Positions 8,706-16,377 of a stretch of 34,911 bases of DNA are shown here, piece by piece. Position numbers and translations under genes: made by a program. The stretch is from Clostridium sp. ZS2-4 (GTDB lineage Bacteria; Bacillota; Clostridia; Clostridiales; Clostridiaceae). Location: assembly GCF_026719745.1 (NCBI RefSeq), contig NZ_JAPPRQ010000126.1, positions 1 to 34,911 on the forward strand. The letters run 5' to 3'. The notes below the pieces were generated by a model that saw only the letters and a program-made list of their open reading frames with translations, did not search any database and was not told the origin of the DNA. Numbering within the stretch: position 1 is the first letter of the stretch; every line of letters begins with the position of its first letter.

Positions 8706-9415
8706 TAATTTTACCTGCTATAGATTTGAGAGAAGGAAAATGTGTTAGATTGTATCAAGGAAAATTTGAAGCTTCAGAAGTTGTAGGAGAAAATCCTGTG
8801 GAGGTAGCATTAAGCTTTAAAGAAAGTGGAGCAGAATATATACACATGGTGGATTTAGATGGAGCACTTAATGGAGAAATTAAGAATTTAAATATTATTT
8901 CTGAAGTAGTTAAAAAGGTGGAAATTCCAGTAGAGCTTGGCGGCGGTATAAGAGATATGAAAACTATCGATATGCTTATAGAATCTGGAGTTGCAAGAGT
9001 AATACTTGGAACAGCTGCTCTAAATAATCCAGAACTTGTGAAAGAAGCTGTAAAAAAGTATGGAGAAAAAATAGCAGTAGGAATAGACGCAAAGGATGAA
9101 AAGGTTGCGGTAAATGGATGGCTTGATATAAGCAGTGTAGACTATATAGAATTTGCTAAGGAAATGGAAAAGATAGGCGTTGAGACTATTATATTCACAG
9201 ATATAAGTAAGGATGGTACACTTCAAGGGCCTAACTTAGAACAGCTTGGCAAGCTTCAGAAAAATGTGAACTGCAGCATAATAGCTTCCGGCGGAATTAA
9301 GGATATAGACGATCTAAAAGCTATAAATGAAATGGGGATTTATGGAGCTATTACAGGTAAAGCTATATATTCAGGAAATATAGACTTAAAAGAAGGTATA
9401 GATACATGTAAATAA
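8702..9415 (+). CDS. hisA: ProFAR isomerase HisA
   Basis: A 237-aa (beta/alpha)8-barrel enzyme that isomerises the ProFAR intermediate to PRFAR by an Amadori rearrangement. The two catalytic aspartates are at Asp8 ([13 protein letters not shown]) and Asp129 ([15 protein letters not shown]). The phosphate-binding loops ELGGGIRD and [11 protein letters not shown] are both present. The N-terminal half resembles the C-terminal half, as expected of this fold. It overlaps hisH by 4 bases. Confidence 0.97.
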   Translation: MIILPAIDLREGKCVRLYQGKFEASEVVGENPVEVALSFKESGAEYIHMVDLDGALNGEIKNLNIISEVVKKVEIPVELGGGIRDMKTIDMLIESGVARVILGTAALNNPELVKEAVKKYGEKIAVGIDAKDEKVAVNGWLDISSVDYIEFAKEMEKIGVETIIFTDISKDGTLQGPNLEQLGKLQKNVNCSIIASGGIKDIDDLKAINEMGIYGAITGKAIYSGNIDLKEGIDTCK

Positions 9416-9456
9416 GTTTATTGTGATAAAAGATTACAGGTATAGGGGTGTCAATA

Positions 9457-10530
9457 ATGAGCAAGTATTGGAGTGAAATTACTAAAAATATAGAACCTTA
9501 TGTTTGTGGTGAACAGCCTAAAGACAAGAAATATATTAAATTAAATACAAATGAAAATCCATACCCGCCATCACCAAAAGTAATAGAAGCAATAAAAAAT
9601 GCAGCAAATGGAGACTTGAGATTATATCCAGATCCTAATTGTGATGAGCTAAGGGGCGTTATTGCAGAATACTATAACTTAAATAAAGATCAAGTTTTTA
9701 TAGGTAATGGCTCCGATGAAGTTTTGGCTTTCTCATTTTTAGCATTTTTTAATTCTGATGAAGATATAATTTTCCCGGATATTAGTTATAGCTTTTATCC
9801 AGTTTATGCTGATTTATACAATATAAATTATAAGCTTGCTAAATTAGATGAGGAATTTTCTATTCCTGTTAGTGAGTTTATGACTGACAATGGAGGAGTT
9901 GTAATTCCTAATCCTAATGCACCAACAGGAAAATATCTTGAGGTAGATTTGATAAAAAAGATTTTAGATTACAATTCTGATAAAGTAGTTATAATTGATG
10001 AAGCTTATATAGATTTTGGTGGTACTTCAGTAGTGGGACTGATAAATGACTATCCTAATCTTTTGGTAATACAAACTTTATCCAAATCACGTTCTTTAGC
10101 AGGAATACGTTTAGGGTTTGCACTTGGTCAAGAAGAATTAATAGAGGGATTAAATAGAATAAAAAATTCTTTTAATTCTTATACCATAGACAGAGTGGCC
10201 GCTGTTGTAGGAGCTGAAGCAATAAAGGATGAAAGTTATTTCAAAGAATGTGTAGGTAAAATAATAAATTCAAGAGAAAAGGTTACAGAAGAATTAATTA
10301 AGCTGGGGTTTGATGTAATACCTTCTAAAGCTAATTTTATTTTTGCAACACATGCTGTATATTCTGCAAATGAACTGTTTACTAAATTAAGAGAAAAAAG
10401 TGTATTGGTAAGATACTTTAACAAAGAGAGAATAAATAATTATTTAAGAATAACTATAGGTTCTGATAAAGAAATGGATTTGTTTATAGAAAGAGTTGAG
10501 GAAATTATCAAGGAACTGAGTAGTAGTTAG
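9457..10530 (+). CDS. hisC: Histidinol-phosphate aminotransferase
   Basis: A 357-aa fold-type-I PLP enzyme that transaminates imidazole acetol phosphate with glutamate to histidinol phosphate. Signatures are KLNTNENPYPPSP, GNGSDEVL, NPNAPTG, DEAYIDF and the PLP lysine Lys210 in TLSKSRSLAGIRLG. The ATG at 9457 follows AGGGGTG; a GTG at 9448 is inside that site. It stands between hisA and hisF, with wider gaps (41 and 59 nt) than most neighbours, which suggests later insertion into the older B-H-A-F-I order. Confidence 0.95.
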   Translation: MSKYWSEITKNIEPYVCGEQPKDKKYIKLNTNENPYPPSPKVIEAIKNAANGDLRLYPDPNCDELRGVIAEYYNLNKDQVFIGNGSDEVLAFSFLAFFNSDEDIIFPDISYSFYPVYADLYNINYKLAKLDEEFSIPVSEFMTDNGGVVIPNPNAPTGKYLEVDLIKKILDYNSDKVVIIDEAYIDFGGTSVVGLINDYPNLLVIQTLSKSRSLAGIRLGFALGQEELIEGLNRIKNSFNSYTIDRVAAVVGAEAIKDESYFKECVGKIINSREKVTEELIKLGFDVIPSKANFIFATHAVYSANELFTKLREKSVLVRYFNKERINNYLRITIGSDKEMDLFIERVEEIIKELSSS

Positions 10531-10589
10531 CTATGAGATAAATATTATTTATAATGGGGTTGAAATATATATAAAATGAGGTGTGCAAT

Positions 10590-11351
10590 TTGCTTACAAA
10601 AAGAATAATTCCTTGTTTAGATGTAGATATGGGTAGAGTAGTTAAAGGAGTAAATTTTATAAATCTGAAAGATGTAGGAGATCCTGTTGAAATAGCTGAA
10701 TTTTATAATAGCGAAGGTGCAGATGAACTGGTTTTTTTAGATATTACAGCTACCCATGAAGGAAGAGCTACAATGATAGATGTAGTTAGAAGAACCGCAG
10801 AGAAAGTATTCATACCTCTTACTGTAGGTGGAGGAATTAAGACTCTTGATGATTTTAAAGATATACTGAGAGCTGGTGCAGATAAAATATCTGTTAATTC
10901 AGCTGCTATAAGAGAACCTGAACTTGTAAAGAAAGCTGCTGAGAGATTTGGAAGTCAATGTGTGGTAGTTGCCATAGATGGAAAGAAAAGAGAAGACGGT
11001 TCAGGCTGGAATGTATATATAAATGGTGGAAGAATAGATACGGGACTGGATGCTTTGGAATGGGCAAAAAAAGTAGAATGTTTAGGTGCAGGGGAAATAC
11101 TTTTAACAAGTATGGATGCAGATGGAACCAAGAAGGGATATGATATAGATTTTACAGAGGCTGTGTGTAAAACTGTGGATATTCCCGTAATAGCATCAGG
11201 CGGTTGTGGAAAAATAGAGCACTTTGCAGAGGTGTTTAAGAAAAGTGAAGCTGATGCTGCACTTGCTGCCAGTCTTTTTCATTTTAGAGAACTTACAGTA
11301 GGAGAAGTAAAGAATTATCTAAATGAAAATGGAATAGAAGTTAGAGTTTAA
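10590..11351 (+). CDS. hisF: Imidazole glycerol phosphate synthase, cyclase subunit
   Basis: A 253-aa (beta/alpha)8-barrel cyclase that uses ammonia channelled from HisH to convert PRFAR into imidazole glycerol phosphate and AICAR. Catalytic Asp11 (RIIPCLDVD) and Asp130 (VVVAIDGKK) are in place, with the phosphate loops [12 protein letters not shown] and [11 protein letters not shown]. The start is a TTG at 10590 giving [12 protein letters not shown], the usual HisF N-terminus, spaced correctly from TGAGGTG. An in-frame GTG at 10581 overlaps that ribosome binding site. Confidence 0.96.
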   Translation: MLTKRIIPCLDVDMGRVVKGVNFINLKDVGDPVEIAEFYNSEGADELVFLDITATHEGRATMIDVVRRTAEKVFIPLTVGGGIKTLDDFKDILRAGADKISVNSAAIREPELVKKAAERFGSQCVVVAIDGKKREDGSGWNVYINGGRIDTGLDALEWAKKVECLGAGEILLTSMDADGTKKGYDIDFTEAVCKTVDIPVIASGGCGKIEHFAEVFKKSEADAALAASLFHFRELTVGEVKNYLNENGIEVRV

Positions 11352-11387
11352 AAGAATATAATCACTTATAAGTTGGATGGTGAGTTT

Positions 11388-11732
11388 ATGAATAAGGAAA
11401 AGCTTATTGAGGAAATGGATTTTTCAAAAAATCAGGGATTAGTTCCTGCTATTGTGCAAGACTTTGAAAATGGAGAAGTATTGATGATGGCATATATGAA
11501 TAAAGAATCCTTAAAAAGAACCATAGAGAGTGGAACTACATGGTTCTGGAGTAGGTCAAGAAATGAATTCTGGAATAAGGGCGCTACTTCAGGACATTTT
11601 CAGTATGTTAAGAGTATAAGTGTGGATTGTGATTGCGATACCCTGCTAATTAAGGTTAGCCAAGTAGGAGCAGCATGTCATACAGGAAATAGAAGCTGCT
11701 TTTATAGACAAATAGAAATTAAAGGGGAATAG
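11388..11732 (+). CDS. hisI: Phosphoribosyl-AMP cyclohydrolase
   Basis: A 114-aa zinc enzyme that opens the purine ring of phosphoribosyl-AMP. The metal-binding region [21 protein letters not shown] holds Cys81, Cys97 and the Asp residues, with Cys104 following. Conserved [21 protein letters not shown] is also present. It is separate from hisE here, while many bacteria fuse the two as hisIE. The start ATG at 11388 is preceded by GGATGGTGAG. It lies 3 nt ahead of hisE. Confidence 0.96.
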   Translation: MNKEKLIEEMDFSKNQGLVPAIVQDFENGEVLMMAYMNKESLKRTIESGTTWFWSRSRNEFWNKGATSGHFQYVKSISVDCDCDTLLIKVSQVGAACHTGNRSCFYRQIEIKGE

Positions 11733-11735
11733 AGT

Positions 11736-12071
11736 ATGAATAGAATTGATGATGTTATTAAAGAATTATTTGGTGTTGTAGAGGATAGAAAAGAAAATCC
11801 TATTGATGGTTCTTATACTAATTATTTATTTCAGAAGGGTTTAGATAAAATTTTAAAAAAAGTTGGGGAAGAGAGTACAGAAGTTATTGTGGCAGCTAAA
11901 AACAAAGACAATGAAGAACTTGTTAATGAGATTTGCGATTTGACATATCACCTTTTAGTTCTTATGGCTGAAAATGGAGTTAGTCTGGAAAAAGTAAGAG
12001 AAGAGCTTGAAAAAAGAAGAGAAAAAATAGGAAATAAAAAGGCAGAAAGAAAAGAGATTGAAGAATTATAA
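11736..12071 (+). CDS. hisE: Phosphoribosyl-ATP pyrophosphatase
   Basis: A 111-aa all-helical MazG-like pyrophosphatase that converts phosphoribosyl-ATP to phosphoribosyl-AMP, the step before HisI. The family motif [22 protein letters not shown], with acidic metal ligands, and the [15 protein letters not shown] helix are clear. It is the last gene of the operon and is followed by a strong terminator. Confidence 0.95.
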   Translation: MNRIDDVIKELFGVVEDRKENPIDGSYTNYLFQKGLDKILKKVGEESTEVIVAAKNKDNEELVNEICDLTYHLLVLMAENGVSLEKVREELEKRREKIGNKKAERKEIEEL

Positions 12072-12073
12072 GA

Positions 12074-12118
12074 AATGAGTAAGAAGTATAAGTTCTATAG
12101 CTTCTTACTCATTTTTTA
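12074..12118. terminator. Terminator of the histidine operon
   Basis: AAATGAGTAAGAAG (12074-12087) pairs with 12102-12115 over 14 bp and is followed by a T-run. It starts two bases after the hisE stop. The opposite strand is moderately T-rich after the stem, so it may also serve the convergent cardiolipin synthase gene. Confidence 0.92.
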
Positions 12119-12173
12119 TATATTTATTGGTGAGTTATTTTATTATTTTCATACTATCTAGTAAGTTTAGTTT

Positions 12174-13616
12174 TTATAGTACTGGAGAAAGCAATCTGGA
12201 AATAGATTCTTTAAACTTTATTATAAGTTGTCTTTTTTCATAAGATTCTTTTGTAATTTCTGTGCAGTCCAAGATATCTTTTTCAAATATTTTTTCAAGT
12301 TGCTCAGATATATTGCTGTCATATAAAAAAGCATTTACTTCAAAGTTAAGTTTAAAACTTCGTACGTCCATATTAGCTGTACCCACAGAGGAAACTTTAC
12401 CATCAATAACTACCATTTTGCTATGAAGAAAGCCTTTATCATAGGTGTAGCATTTAACGCCAGCCTTTAATAATTCTCCTGCATAGGATAAAGATGCCCA
12501 ATATACAAAGGGGTGATCTGGCTTGTTAGGGATCATAACTTTCACATCAACCCCAGATAATGAGGCTATTTTTAAAGCCTCAATTATGCTATCATCAGGT
12601 ACTAAGTAAGGACTGTGAATATAAACATTTTTTTTAGCAGATTGAATCATTTTAAGATATCCATTTTTTATTTGTTCCCATTCAGAGTCAGGACCACTTG
12701 ATACTATTTGAATTCCTACTCCTTCATGAGGAGGTTTAGATGGAAAATATTTCTGGTCAAAAGGGATTTTTTCATTAGAGGCATGGCGCCAATCAAGCAA
12801 AAATCTCTGTTGAAGTGAATCAACAGCACTTCCACTAATTTTAAGGTGAGTATCTCTCCAATAACCAAATTTTTTACTTTTACCTAGATACTCATCGCCT
12901 ATATTAAAGCCTCCTATAAAAGCTTCTTTTCCATCAATTACTGCAATTTTTCTATGATTTCTAAAATTCACTCTGACATTTATATGAGGAAGTACAGAGG
13001 GAAAGAAAACTGCTACTTTACCTCCAACTGCGGTTAGTTTACGAAAAAAATGTTTAGGTAATCCTCTACAGCCCATTTCATCATATAAAAATTTTACTTC
13101 TACTCCTTCAGAAGCTTTTTTCACAAGAGCATTTAATATTTTATTACCAAGGGTATCATTTTTTACAATATAATAAACCATATGAATATGATCTTTAGCA
13201 TTTTCAATAGAGTCGAGTATAGAATCGAATGCACTATCTCCATGAGTATAAATTTCAACTGTATTATCCTGAGAAAAAACAGATTGACTATTATTAAGGT
13301 GCATATACATCATATCTTTATAGTTTATCATGGATTTATCATAAAAATTTATGTGATTTTCAGTAAATAGCTTTCCTTGAGATAGTAGTTTTTTATGGAA
13401 TCTATCTTCTTCTGCTTTTAAGTCAAAGATTTTAGTTCTGCTGAGATTTTGACCGAAAAGTAGGTATAATATAAATCCTATACCAGGAATTAAAGCTAAA
13501 ACCATTAACCATGCCCAAGTAGTAGATGCACTTTTCCTTTCTAAGAATATTACAACTAACGCAAATAATATATTTACATAGGATAATATTCTAAAAATAT
13601 TAAGTATAAGTTCCAT
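12174..13616 (-). CDS. cls: Cardiolipin synthase
   Basis: A 480-aa membrane enzyme of the phospholipase D superfamily that condenses two phosphatidylglycerol molecules to cardiolipin and glycerol. Two N-terminal hydrophobic segments (about residues 3-25 and 33-54) anchor it in the membrane. Both HKD motifs are intact: His221/Lys223/Asp228 followed by GG, and His398/Lys400/Asp405 followed by a GTAN segment. The length is typical for ClsA-type enzymes. The start codon has a strong AAGGAGGATA ribosome binding site. It is monocistronic and convergent with hisE. Confidence 0.95.
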   Translation of the reverse strand: MELILNIFRILSYVNILFALVVIFLERKSASTTWAWLMVLALIPGIGFILYLLFGQNLSRTKIFDLKAEEDRFHKKLLSQGKLFTENHINFYDKSMINYKDMMYMHLNNSQSVFSQDNTVEIYTHGDSAFDSILDSIENAKDHIHMVYYIVKNDTLGNKILNALVKKASEGVEVKFLYDEMGCRGLPKHFFRKLTAVGGKVAVFFPSVLPHINVRVNFRNHRKIAVIDGKEAFIGGFNIGDEYLGKSKKFGYWRDTHLKISGSAVDSLQQRFLLDWRHASNEKIPFDQKYFPSKPPHEGVGIQIVSSGPDSEWEQIKNGYLKMIQSAKKNVYIHSPYLVPDDSIIEALKIASLSGVDVKVMIPNKPDHPFVYWASLSYAGELLKAGVKCYTYDKGFLHSKMVVIDGKVSSVGTANMDVRSFKLNFEVNAFLYDSNISEQLEKIFEKDILDCTEITKESYEKRQLIIKFKESISRLLSPVL

Positions 13617-13676
13617 ACGTTATCCTCCTTATATTATAGAATCATCATTTGTTTAAATCAAAATTTTACATTTTTA

Positions 13677-13705
13677 ATCATAGTATACAAATATGTATTC
13701 ATCAA
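13677..13705 (-). promoter_or_regulatory. Promoter of cardiolipin synthase
   Basis: On the minus strand, TTGATG (13700-13705), a 17-bp spacer and TATGAT (13677-13682) form a plausible promoter. A second, better-looking pair, TTGATT/TATAAT with a 17-bp spacer (13633-13661), lies closer to the gene, but its transcript would begin inside the ribosome binding site, so I prefer the upstream pair. Confidence 0.55.
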
Positions 13706-13741
13706 TAGTTTTGTTAAAATGTTTATTTATATAGTTAAATT

Positions 13742-13780
13742 ACTAAAAGCAAGCTGAAATTTTAACAGCTTGCTTTTAGT
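13742..13780. terminator. Terminator of the HesB/IscA-like gene
   Basis: ACTAAAAGCAAGCTG (13742-13756) pairs perfectly with 13766-13780 over 15 bp with a 9-nt loop. The stop codon of the minus-strand gene (13776-13778) lies within the stem, so translation ends inside the terminator. Confidence 0.85.
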
Positions 13781-14126
13781 GCTTACAGCCTTTACAATCA
13801 CTTTCACAATTTGAACAATTATTAAAAGAAGTATTTAGTGGAATAATTTTTATCATAAAAGAAGAATTGCTATAAATTAATTCAATTTTTTTCAGACTTT
13901 TTACAACATCATAATTATATATGAATGTTATGTCTTTGAGGGTTTGAGTTATATAGTTTTCTTTATTTTCCAAATCATCTAGGATTATTTCAATAGAAGG
14001 ATTTTTACAGCAGGTTTTACTGTAAGAAAGCTTTATACAAGAGTATTCATCACTATGAGATAATAGTAGAGTTTTAAGTTGCCTATATGCAGAATCTGAA
14101 ATATTTATTTCAAGTTTATTGTTCAA
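13776..14126 (-). CDS. HesB/IscA-like small protein with Cys-rich tail
   Basis: A 116-aa protein. The N-terminal 95 residues look like the A-type (HesB/IscA/SufA) iron-sulfur carrier fold: a short helix ISDSAYRQLKTLL, strands around Cys30 and Cys39-Cys40 (KLSYSKTCCK), then a DIIFIYN-like strand and a loop before MIKI. The usual C-terminal CxC of IscA is missing. Instead a tail of about 15 residues carries Cys104, Cys107, Cys111 and Cys114 (CxxCxxxCxxC). This could hold iron, an iron-sulfur cluster or zinc. The family call is by fold pattern only and is tentative. The start is TTG, 6 nt after AGGTG. A weak promoter is described separately. Confidence 0.55.
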   Translation of the reverse strand: MNNKLEINISDSAYRQLKTLLLSHSDEYSCIKLSYSKTCCKNPSIEIILDDLENKENYITQTLKDITFIYNYDVVKSLKKIELIYSNSSFMIKIIPLNTSFNNCSNCESDCKGCKH

Positions 14127-14189
14127 AATAACACCTACTTTAACTTTAAATTTATTTTATGATTAATTTTAATATTAGTTTAGATGTAA

Positions 14190-14219
14190 AATATAGATTG
14201 AGTAAAAACTCTATTTCAA
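14190..14219 (-). promoter_or_regulatory. Possible promoter of the HesB/IscA-like gene
   Basis: On the minus strand, TTGAAA (14214-14219), an 18-bp spacer and TATATT (14190-14195) lie about 65 bp ahead of the TTG start. The rest of the divergent gap to 14395 is plain AT-rich sequence in which I see nothing else. Confidence 0.4.
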
Positions 14220-14395
14220 TTAAATTTAGTTTAACAGTTACAAAGTATATTATATGATACTTTAATTTAAAATTACATTAAAAACTTAAATATATTATTT
14301 AACCTAAGTATGAATACATACATAATATATTAAAATGAGTTATCAAAACAAGAGGTAATGAAGTTTTATTATAAATCTTATTAACGTTTTGTATC

Positions 14396-14424
14396 TTGCA
14401 ATATGATAAAAAAACAGATATAAT
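14396..14424 (+). promoter_or_regulatory. Promoter of the carbonic-anhydrase-like gene
   Basis: TTGCAA (14396-14401), a 17-bp spacer and a perfect TATAAT (14419-14424). The predicted transcript start near 14431 falls in the left arm of a large inverted repeat. Confidence 0.75.
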
Positions 14425-14426
14425 CT

Positions 14427-14470
14427 TGTATAATTATACTTAATAAAACTCAGTTAAGTATAATTATACA
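14427..14470 (+). promoter_or_regulatory. Inverted repeat at the transcript start (operator or 5' stem-loop)
   Basis: TGTATAATTATACTTAA (14427-14443) and its exact reverse complement (14454-14470) flank a 10-nt loop. Each arm contains the 12-bp palindrome GTATAATTATAC, at 14428 and 14458, exactly 30 bp apart (about three helical turns). It may be a paired operator for a dimeric repressor or a 5'-terminal mRNA hairpin just ahead of the ribosome binding site. Confidence 0.7.
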
Positions 14471-14498
14471 AAACTATAAATTTGGGGGAATGAGTGAT

Positions 14499-14876
14499 AT
14501 GAAGAAATTTGCGGCTGCTATTAATTGTATGGATGGTAGGGTTCAGGTTCCTGTTATTAAATATATTAAAAAGAAATACGAAGTAGAATATATTGATATG
14601 ATAACAGAACCAGGTCCAAATAAAATACTAGCTGAAAACAAAGATTGTAAAACAATAGAGTCTATAAAAGAGCGAGTTAAGATTTCGATGGATAAGCATG
14701 ATTCAGAGTTGATTGCCATAGTAGGTCACTATGATTGTGCTGGGAATCCTGTGGATGAAAAGCAGCAAATAGAAGATATTAAGCTTGCAGTTAAAAATCT
14801 GGAAACATGGAAACTTGATGCGAAAATTATAGGACTATATGTTAATGAAGATTGGAAAGTTAAGAAGATTTGCTAA
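14499..14876 (+). CDS. Small beta-carbonic-anhydrase-like protein
   Basis: A 125-aa cytoplasmic protein with the zinc site pattern of beta-carbonic anhydrases: Cys10-x-Asp12-x-Arg14 (INCMDGRVQ) and His77-x-x-Cys80 (VGHYDCAGNP). Cys10, His77 and Cys80 would bind zinc, and Asp12/Arg14 form the usual dyad. It is much shorter than typical beta enzymes (about 200 aa) and lacks their N-terminal helical arm, as in the short carbonic-anhydrase-like family found in many anaerobes. Activity is therefore not assured. The ATG at 14499 is preferred over 14490, which lies almost on top of the GGGGG ribosome binding site. It is followed by its own terminator. Confidence 0.75.
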   Translation: MKKFAAAINCMDGRVQVPVIKYIKKKYEVEYIDMITEPGPNKILAENKDCKTIESIKERVKISMDKHDSELIAIVGHYDCAGNPVDEKQQIEDIKLAVKNLETWKLDAKIIGLYVNEDWKVKKIC

Positions 14877-14887
14877 TATTTTTTCAG

Positions 14888-14928
14888 TAAACTGTGAATT
14901 TAAAGATAAATTTTAAATTCACAGTTTA
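14888..14928. terminator. Terminator of the carbonic-anhydrase-like gene
   Basis: TAAACTGTGAATTTAAA (14888-14904) pairs perfectly with 14912-14928 over 17 bp around a 7-nt loop. The AT-rich arms supply the T-rich end on both strands. It lies 11 bases after the stop codon. Confidence 0.8.
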
Positions 14929-15061
14929 ATTTATAATGCTCTCAATTTTCTACCTTAATTTCAAACTACATAGAAAGTTAACTTTTAGAACTCGACATTA
15001 ATATGTGTAGAACTTTTGTTGTATTTTGATAATTACCAAAATTTAAAAAACGTATATTGCA

Positions 15062-15070
15062 TGTTATAAT
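15062..15070 (+). promoter_or_regulatory. Extended -10 promoter of the WG-repeat gene
   Basis: TGTTATAAT is a consensus extended -10. No good -35 is present at the normal distance. The 14929-15061 stretch upstream shows nothing else recognisable. Confidence 0.5.
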
Positions 15071-15187
15071 ATAGATGAATAAAATAGTCTTAAAAAGACT
15101 AATACTTGTAGTAAGCTTTTACATTTTTAGTTTATAAGATATAGTAAAATTTAGTCAGTGAAAAAAATTATGAGGGAGAAGATTGAT

Positions 15188-16099
15188 ATGAATAAAGACA
15201 AGACTCTTTATCAAGTAATTACTAAGGGCAAATATGGATATATAGATAATAAAGGAGATTTAATTATTGATGCAAAATTTGATTATGCAGAAGAGTTTAA
15301 TGATGAGCTTGCAGTAGTGGGTATAGAAGGAAAATGTGGATTTATAAATAAAAATGGAGAATTTGTTATTGAACCAAAGTATAAGAAAGCAAATGCATTC
15401 AAAGAAGATTTAGCGGCAGTTCAAATAGGATATAGCTGGGGATATATTGATAAGCAAGGAAATGAAGTTATTCAATGTACTTTTTTAGATGCATATGATT
15501 TTAATGATGGATTAGCGTTGGCTCAAATTGGTGGAAAGCAGGGATATATTAATAAAAAAGGTGATATTATAGTTGAACCTAAATATAATTATGCTCATAG
15601 ATTTAGTGAAGAGTTAGCTGCGGTAGATATAAATGGGAAATATGGGTATATAGATAAACAAGGTAGTTTAGTAATACAACCTAAATATATTGCTGCTAGT
15701 GATTTTTCAGAAGGATTGGCGGCTGTAGAAGTAAAAAATGGATGGGGATATATAAATAAGCAAGGAGATATGATTATAGCTCCCAAATATGAAGAAGCGG
15801 ATGATTTTTATGGTGAATATGCAGCAGTAGGAAAAGACGAGTTATATGGATATATAGATAAAGAGGGAAATGAGATAATTCCTAAAAAATACAATAATGT
15901 AGATATTATTGAGGAAGGCTTGATAGCTGTTCAAATTGGCGATAAATGGGGTTATATAAACATGAAGGATGAAATGATTATAGAATCTAAATTTGATGAA
16001 GCTTATGAATTTGTAGATGGTATAGCTGCAGTAGAGATGGGAAATAAATTAGGATATATAAATAAAGATGGAGAATATATTTGGAAGCCTCAAAAGTAA
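15188..16099 (+). CDS. WG-repeat protein, exact 34-residue repeats
   Basis: A 303-aa protein made almost entirely of WG (KWG) repeats. After a 13-residue lead-in, eight complete repeats and a ninth partial one follow, each exactly 34 residues, with the pattern K-x-GYI-x-K-x-G-x-x-I-I-x-P-K-Y...F-x-x-x-x-A-A-V. There is no signal peptide or membrane segment, so it should be cytoplasmic. WG-repeat proteins are thought to form beta-propeller or solenoid-like scaffolds; the specific role is unknown. The start ATG at 15188 follows GAGGGAGAAG; earlier in-frame codons from 15158 lie upstream of that site. The stop codon sits in the loop of its terminator. Confidence 0.85.
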   Translation: MNKDKTLYQVITKGKYGYIDNKGDLIIDAKFDYAEEFNDELAVVGIEGKCGFINKNGEFVIEPKYKKANAFKEDLAAVQIGYSWGYIDKQGNEVIQCTFLDAYDFNDGLALAQIGGKQGYINKKGDIIVEPKYNYAHRFSEELAAVDINGKYGYIDKQGSLVIQPKYIAASDFSEGLAAVEVKNGWGYINKQGDMIIAPKYEEADDFYGEYAAVGKDELYGYIDKEGNEIIPKKYNNVDIIEEGLIAVQIGDKWGYINMKDEMIIESKFDEAYEFVDGIAAVEMGNKLGYINKDGEYIWKPQK

Positions 16100-16113
16100 T
16101 TTGAGGCTTTTTG
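16085..16113 (+). terminator. Terminator overlapping the end of the WG-repeat gene
   Basis: AAGCCTCAAA (16085-16094) pairs with TTTGAGGCTT (16100-16109) over 10 bp, followed by TTT. The TAA stop (16097-16099) lies in the 5-nt loop, so the last codons form part of the terminator. Confidence 0.85.
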
Positions 16114-16158
16114 GTCGGTAAAAAATTTAACAGTATATTATTTACAGCTAATTTTAAA

Positions 16159-16188
16159 TTGTATTGCATAAATATAAAGAATTATGAT
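16159..16188 (+). promoter_or_regulatory. Likely promoter of the panG-panB leader
   Basis: TTGTAT (16159-16164), an 18-bp spacer and TATGAT (16183-16188). It would start transcription near 16195, giving a leader of about 180 nt before panG. Confidence 0.5.
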
Positions 16189-16194
16189 AAACTT

Positions 16195-16338
16195 ACTTTA
16201 ATGGGTAGTATCCATGGGAACTGCACCGTTTGTTATATTCAAATTAATTTTAATTTAATATGTATTCTGCTCATATCACTAGAATGAGACAGCTATAAGG
16301 GAGATGTATACCTCAAAATAGCTTGAGGATTTTTTTGT
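16195..16338 (+). promoter_or_regulatory. Structured leader with internal terminator upstream of panG-panB
   Basis: Three elements are visible. ATGG/CCAT forms a small hairpin at 16201-16215. CTGCTCAT (16267-16274) pairs with ATGAG-A-CAG (16284-16292), leaving one bulged A at 16289. An intrinsic terminator follows, CCTCAA (16311-16316)/TTGAGG (16323-16328) plus seven Ts. A terminator inside a leader, 40 nt ahead of the first gene, suggests attenuation. A conserved RNA called the pan motif has been reported upstream of pantothenate genes; I cannot confirm that this is it. Confidence 0.5.
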
Positions 16339-16377
16339 ATCACTTCTTAGTAAAATTTTAACAAAGGAGTGATGCGT

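Noticed and set aside
16195-16230. T-box antiterminator-like GGGAACTGCACCG
   Set aside because: It does not match the TGGNACCGCG core, and no specifier stem or adjoining terminator in the right place was found.
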